Source: JANQRZ01 sp965214485 (lineage in GTDB: Bacteria; Bacteroidota; Rhodothermia; Rhodothermales; JANQRZ01). Taken from it: a DNA stretch of 64,000 bases. Below, in pieces: positions 60,526-64,000 of the stretch. A program made the position numbers and the translations under genes. The notes under the pieces were generated by a model that worked only from the letters and a program-made list of their open reading frames with translations, did not search any database and was not told where the DNA came from. How positions within the stretch are numbered: position 1 is the first letter of the stretch; every line of letters starts with the position of its first letter. The stretch covers positions 1 through 64,000 of the forward strand of contig CBDCBW010000014.1 of assembly GCA_965214485.1 (NCBI GenBank), written 5' to 3'.

Positions 60526-62514
60526 CTACGAGGACCCAGCGAGGTCTCGCACGGCGGCAACGAGCATCTGCACCTTCGCTGCATCGCTGGACGAGGCGGC
60601 TTCGCTGCTGAGCGTGTCGGCCAGGGCCGTGAGGCCGGCGCTACGGGCTCCACCCGCCGCCCCGTCCGCCGCGCCGAGCGCCTGCCGCACTGCCGCGATC
60701 CGCGCCGCGTCGAGGCCCTTCGAGCGCTCTAGCTGGTCGAGGTAGGCGCGGGCGAGGGAGAACGTGGCGGGCCAGACGAATTTCGGCTGCCCCTGCGCGT
60801 TGAGGTAGTCCAGCCGGACCGACTTCGCGGCCTCGATCTCGTTCTCCGAGAGGTACGCGCTCGGCGCGAGCTCGAAGACGTCGAGGCCGCGCGCGATCTC
60901 GGACGAGACGATGACGCCGTTGTACCAGTAGACCGACCAGCTCCCGCCCATCACGAAGCGCTCGGGGTCGATGGGACCGCGGTCGTGGAAGGCGATCTCG
61001 ACGGGGTTGGCGGGGTCGGTCCAGTCGAAGACCGAGATGCCGCCCTGGTACCACGCCTGGACCATCACGTCGCGCCCGGGGACCGGGATGAGCGAGCCGT
61101 TGTGGGCGACGCAGTTCTCCTCGGTCGTCTGGGCGGCGGGCATCTTGTAGTAGCTCCGGAAGTCCATGGACGGCTGGCCGTCCGCGCCGTCTCGGATGGT
61201 GAAGATGGCATTCGCGCCCCACTCGTAGGGGTCGGTGGCGCGGCACTTGGGCTGGCCGCCGCCCCACTCGTCGGTGAAGAGCACCTTCGTGCCGTCGTTG
61301 TTGAAGGTCGCCGAGTGCCAGTAGGCGAAGTTCGAGTCGGCGACGGCGTCGGTGCGGCGCGGGTTGGCGGGGTCGGAGATGTCGAGGAGCAGGCCGTAGC
61401 CCTCGCACGCGCCGCCGGCGAGGCCGGCCTCGGGGTAGAGCGTGATGTCGTGGCACTGCGTCGGGCCGGGGCGCGGTCCGGGGCGCTCGGCGTCGGGGTC
61501 GCCGAAGCGCTCGGCGAGCAGCTCAGGCAGCGAGGCCCGGAGCGCGGCGCTGTCGGCGGCCGTCGGCGTCCCGTCGCCGCCGCGCTTGGTGACGACGCTG
61601 TTGAGGAGGGAGTTGACGAGGCCGGGCCAGAGCACGCGCTCCTGCCCGAAGAGATACGCCACGAAGTCGCCGCGCGCCTTCGCCCGCTCGACCTCGGCGA
61701 GGTCCTCCGGGGCAGGCCCGTGCGTCTCGGGCGCGGTCAGCCCCTCGAAGATGCGCGGCGAGGTGACGATCTCGGCCGTCTCGGGCGCGGCGAGCGGGAC
61801 CTTGATGACCTCGATGCGGAAGAGGGCCGAGGCCGGGTCCTCGTCGGGCATCGCCGCCGAGCAGCCGGGGAGCTCCTCGGCGGGGCGCACCGGCGCGGAG
61901 CCGGAGACGTAGACGTAGACGTTCTCGTCGTCGTCCGGGTCTTTCAGCACCGAGTGCGTGTGCGAGCCCCGGCACGTCTGCACGTTCGCGATGTACTCGG
62001 GGTTGCGGATGTCGGTGATGTCGAAGATGCGGATGCCGCGCAGGCGGTCCGGGCTGACGCGGGCCTCGACGCCCTCGGCCCCGCAGTCGAGCCGGCCCTC
62101 CAGCCCCTCGCCCGAGACGAAGAGCAGGTTCTCGTAGACCGACACGTCGCTCTGCGAGGCCGGGCAGACGTACTCCGTCACGAGGCTCGGCGCGGCCGGG
62201 TTCGAGAGGTCCCAGACCATGACCCCGTTGTAGTTGCCCTGGACCGCGTAGCCGTCCTTGAAGGCGAGGTCCGAGTTGGTCTTCCCGACGAAGGCGGGCG
62301 GCGGCGGCGTCGACGAGAGCTTGCGGAGGTTCCACACCGCCTCCTCGGCGTCGAAGAGCCCGCCGCCGAGGCCGACGCGCGGGTCCGGCGTCGGGGCGGG
62401 GCCGGACACCGGCGCGGCACCCGAAGCCGGGTCGGACGTTTCCCGCGTGGACGTGCAGGCGGCCAAGCCGACGAGCGCGGCTGACAGGGCGAAGAGGCGA
62501 AGCGAGCGGTTCAT
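60526..62514 (-). CDS. LVIVD repeat-containing lipoprotein
   Basis: A 662-residue lipoprotein (LSAALVGLAAC, Cys at 20). Several LVIVD-type beta-propeller units are visible: NGVMVWDLSNPAAPSLVTEY, LRGIRIFDITDIRNPEYIAN, YGLLLDISDPANPRRTDAVA and GGISVFDWTDPANPVEIAFH. WHSATFNNDGTKVLFTDEWG and VMGGSWSVYWYNGVIVSSEI are typical of a large family of secreted Bacteroidota/Actinobacteria proteins. The C-terminal 110 residues are helical. Function unknown; no catalytic residues stand out. Confidence 0.88.
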   Translation of the reverse strand: MNRSLRLFALSAALVGLAACTSTRETSDPASGAAPVSGPAPTPDPRVGLGGGLFDAEEAVWNLRKLSSTPPPPAFVGKTNSDLAFKDGYAVQGNYNGVMVWDLSNPAAPSLVTEYVCPASQSDVSVYENLLFVSGEGLEGRLDCGAEGVEARVSPDRLRGIRIFDITDIRNPEYIANVQTCRGSHTHSVLKDPDDDENVYVYVSGSAPVRPAEELPGCSAAMPDEDPASALFRIEVIKVPLAAPETAEIVTSPRIFEGLTAPETHGPAPEDLAEVERAKARGDFVAYLFGQERVLWPGLVNSLLNSVVTKRGGDGTPTAADSAALRASLPELLAERFGDPDAERPGPRPGPTQCHDITLYPEAGLAGGACEGYGLLLDISDPANPRRTDAVADSNFAYWHSATFNNDGTKVLFTDEWGGGQPKCRATDPYEWGANAIFTIRDGADGQPSMDFRSYYKMPAAQTTEENCVAHNGSLIPVPGRDVMVQAWYQGGISVFDWTDPANPVEIAFHDRGPIDPERFVMGGSWSVYWYNGVIVSSEIARGLDVFELAPSAYLSENEIEAAKSVRLDYLNAQGQPKFVWPATFSLARAYLDQLERSKGLDAARIAAVRQALGAADGAAGGARSAGLTALADTLSSEAASSSDAAKVQMLVAAVRDLAGSS

Positions 62515-62572
62515 GACGTCCGGGCGGAATGGGAGGGGCGAGCGTAGCAGAAAAGCAAGCGCAGCATTCGTA

Positions 62573-62600
62573 GTCAGTCTCTCAGTGTCAGTCTCTCAGT
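62573..62600. repeat. two tandem 14-bp copies covering the DUF305 stop codon
   Basis: GTCAGTCTCTCAGT occurs at 62573-62586 and 62587-62600 without change. The TCA at 62596-62598 in the second copy is the complement of the DUF305 TGA stop. Confidence 0.95.
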
Positions 62601-63369
62601 CCGAACCGGGCAGTTGGTCCAGCATGAGGGTCATGCGGGCGATCTCGGTGGTCTGGTCCGCGTTGATGTCGGCGGCGAGCTTGAAGGCGGCGGCGTCCTG
62701 CCCCGCCCCGTCGGCGGCGAAGAGGTCCTCGACCATCGTGACCGCGCCGCCGTGGTGCTGGATCATGTACGTCAGGAAGAGGCGGTCGAACTCGGCATCG
62801 CGGGCGGCGGCGAGCTCTTCGAGCTGGGCCTGGGAGAGCATCCCGGGCATCCCCGCGTGGTCCATCCCCGCGTGCCCCGCCGCGCCGTGGTCCATCCCGC
62901 TGTGGTTCATCGCGCCGTGGTTCATCGTGCTGTGGTTCACCGTGTCGTGTTCCACCGCCTCCCCCTCGGTGTGGAGCATCAGGCGCAGCCCGTCGATGTG
63001 GACCTCGGGGACGGGCTGCCCGCGCTCGCGGAGCCACCGCTGCATCGCGGCGATCTCGTCGTTCTGCGCGTTCGTGATGCGCGCGGCGAGCGTCTGCACC
63101 GCCGAACTGGCTCCGCGCTGGGGGGCGAGGCGCGACATGATGAGGGCCTGCGCGTGGTGCCCGATCATCCCGGTCATGAACGCCACGTCGGCCTCGGTGA
63201 AGTCGGCGCGGGCCTCGGCCTGCCGCTGCCAGTAGAGCGCCTCGAGACCGGAGGCGTCCTCCGCCGGAGTAGCCCTGACCGATTCGACGCGCACGTCTTC
63301 GGTGCTGCGGCACCCGGCGAGGACGAGGAGGACAGCGGCGAGGGTCCAGCGAGGCGGGAGCGCGTGCAT
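62596..63369 (-). CDS. DUF305 domain lipoprotein with Met/His-rich insert
   Basis: A 257-residue lipoprotein (LAAVLLVLAGC, Cys at 20). It has two DUF305 halves with the motifs FMTGMIGHHAQALIMS (65-79) and FLTYMIQHHGGAVTMVEDL near 200, ferritin-like helices with paired His. Between them lies an insert (about 141-177) of repeated NHSTMNHGAMNHSGMDHG type, built from about six 12-21-bp DNA repeats, giving many His and Met residues. DUF305 proteins often accompany copper resistance genes, and the insert looks like a copper sponge. It is the nearest gene to alaS, divergent. Confidence 0.88.
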   Translation of the reverse strand: MHALPPRWTLAAVLLVLAGCRSTEDVRVESVRATPAEDASGLEALYWQRQAEARADFTEADVAFMTGMIGHHAQALIMSRLAPQRGASSAVQTLAARITNAQNDEIAAMQRWLRERGQPVPEVHIDGLRLMLHTEGEAVEHDTVNHSTMNHGAMNHSGMDHGAAGHAGMDHAGMPGMLSQAQLEELAAARDAEFDRLFLTYMIQHHGGAVTMVEDLFAADGAGQDAAAFKLAADINADQTTEIARMTLMLDQLPGSD

Positions 63370-63659
63370 TCGTCGGTGGGGCAGGTGGCGAGACGGCGCG
63401 AATATAACGCCTCGGCGCGCCGGTCCAGGGTGCGAGAAAGTGAAGCGGCTGTGGTGGGAGGCGAGGCGGTTGTGGTGGGGTTCCAGACTCCCCCCCTCTA
63501 CACCGGTCATCCCCGCGCCCGGGGGCCGGGACGGCGGTTTGTGGCGGCCGAGGCTGCACCCCAACCACCGTGTTCGTGAACGCCGTGCGATGGGAACCCG
63601 GCCTCGGGGCTGCGTACCTTTCGCGCTCGTCCTCCGCCCCTCGTCGTTCCTCCCGACCC
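63370..63659. other. 290-bp divergent intergenic region between DUF305 and alaS
   Basis: It contains a GTGGTGGGAGGCGAGGCGGT / TGTGGTGGGG G-rich stretch and a TACCTTTC at 63615-63622, one mismatch from the TAnnTTTG -7 element, 38 bp upstream of the alaS start. No convincing -33 TTG is placed before it. Nothing else is recognised. Confidence 0.4.
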
Positions 63660-64000
63660 ATGCCCGACCGCCCGGTTTCGTCCGAACAGATCCGCGACAG
63701 CGCGAGCATTCGCGCCGACTTCCTCGACTTCTTCCGCGAGCGAGAGCACGAGATCGTCGAGAGCGCCCCGCTCGTCCCGCACGACGACCCGACGCTGCTC
63801 TTCATCAACGCCGGGATGAACCCCTTCAAAGACGTGTTCCTCGGCGAGGGCTCGCGGCCCTACGCGCGCGTCGCCGACACCCAGAAGTGCCTCCGCGTCT
63901 CGGGCAAGCACAACGACCTCGAAGAGGTCGGCGTCGACACGTACCACCACACGTTCTTCGAGATGCTCGGCAACTGGAGCTTCGGGGACTATTTCAAGGC
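63660..64000 (+). CDS. alaS: alanine--tRNA ligase, N-terminal part (3' truncated by window edge)
   Basis: The first 113 residues of AlaRS. After a short leader, IRADFLDFFREREHEIVESA, LVPHDDPTLLFINAGMNPFK, DVFLGEG and RVADTQKCLRVSGKHNDLEE-V precede HHTFFEMLGNWSFGDYFK, the class II motif 1-2 region that binds ATP and alanine. The start ATG at 63660 gives the usual family N-terminus. The gene continues beyond the window. Confidence 0.97.
   Translation, partial: MPDRPVSSEQIRDSASIRADFLDFFREREHEIVESAPLVPHDDPTLLFINAGMNPFKDVFLGEGSRPYARVADTQKCLRVSGKHNDLEEVGVDTYHHTFFEMLGNWSFGDYFK

Noticed and set aside
60985..62484. A 499-residue plus-strand frame
   Set aside because: It is antisense to the LVIVD lipoprotein, Val/Gly/Asp/Arg-rich, with no recognisable fold.

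Overview
The window is about 70% G+C and gene dense. It reads as chromosomal DNA of a high-GC member of the Bacteroidota sensu lato, most likely the Rhodothermota/Rhodothermales (Rubricoccaceae-like). Supporting signs are a serine palmitoyltransferase for sphingolipids, many lipoproteins with a Cys-Asp-Ser-Gly-Asp start, the DUF6252-like, DUF5683, DUF2911, DUF4097 and DUF305 families, a MetRS with a KLSTS loop and a fused tRNA-binding domain, a carotenoid desaturase, weak ribosome-binding sites, and a few promoter-like TTG-N20-TAnnTTG sequences. No plasmid, phage or CRISPR signature is visible. The assignment is inferred from gene content, not from a phylogenetic marker.

Layout. 1-8.3 kb: tail of an RCK/TrkA potassium-channel protein, FKBP isomerase, metG behind a 15 x 9-bp minisatellite, a lipoprotein, an MBL-fold hydrolase, a DUF4097 protein, tRNA-Ser(CGA) and pdxH. 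8.3-18 kb: orphan hybrid histidine kinase, a Cys/Met-metabolism PLP enzyme, proline dehydrogenase, a Uma2 nuclease-like protein, a second lipoprotein and uvrA. 18-29 kb: an SDR followed by a small gene, a nucleotidyltransferase remnant and a copy of the SDR 3' end; then an RND transporter, yidD, a MoaB-like gene, superoxide dismutase, rpiA, two ABC permeases, a DoxX-like protein and a GNAT. 29-34 kb: UvrD-like helicase divergent from parA-parB-DUF5683. 34-45 kb: a methyltransferase, a 169-bp near-palindromic element, a glycosyltransferase, a probable sphingolipid operon (SPT, GNAT acyltransferase, HAD phosphatase), an ABC exporter pair, an AP2-like protein and crtI. 45-50.5 kb: a TonB-receptor fragment, a lower-GC ORF, a beta-barrel gene beside a ghost copy of the aroC 3' end, aroC, an HtrA protease and a glycosyltransferase. 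50.5-57 kb: a probable copper-acquisition operon. 57-64 kb: a beta-propeller lipoprotein, a thioesterase/MaoC/NTF2/SDR operon, an LVIVD lipoprotein, a Met/His-rich DUF305 protein and the start of alaS.

The most interesting system is 50547-56757 on the minus strand: a CNGKC membrane protein, an MbnP-like lipoprotein, an MbnH-like di-heme protein, an unrecognised lipoprotein, a TonB copper receptor with C-x3-M and H-x-M motifs, and a DUF2911 protein. Three of its junctions are tight (two ATGA overlaps and a 3-bp gap). MbnP here carries an unusual calcium-repeat-like insert.

Two patterns are not explained by ordinary gene content. First, at least six gene 3' ends carry tandem duplications of about 13-17 bp that contain or abut the stop codon. 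Second, two genes (the SDR at 18.1 kb and aroC) are each followed by cargo and then by a diverged second copy of their own last 50-75 bp, which suggests gene acquisition by recombination at gene 3' ends. Several families of dispersed palindromic repeats are also present.
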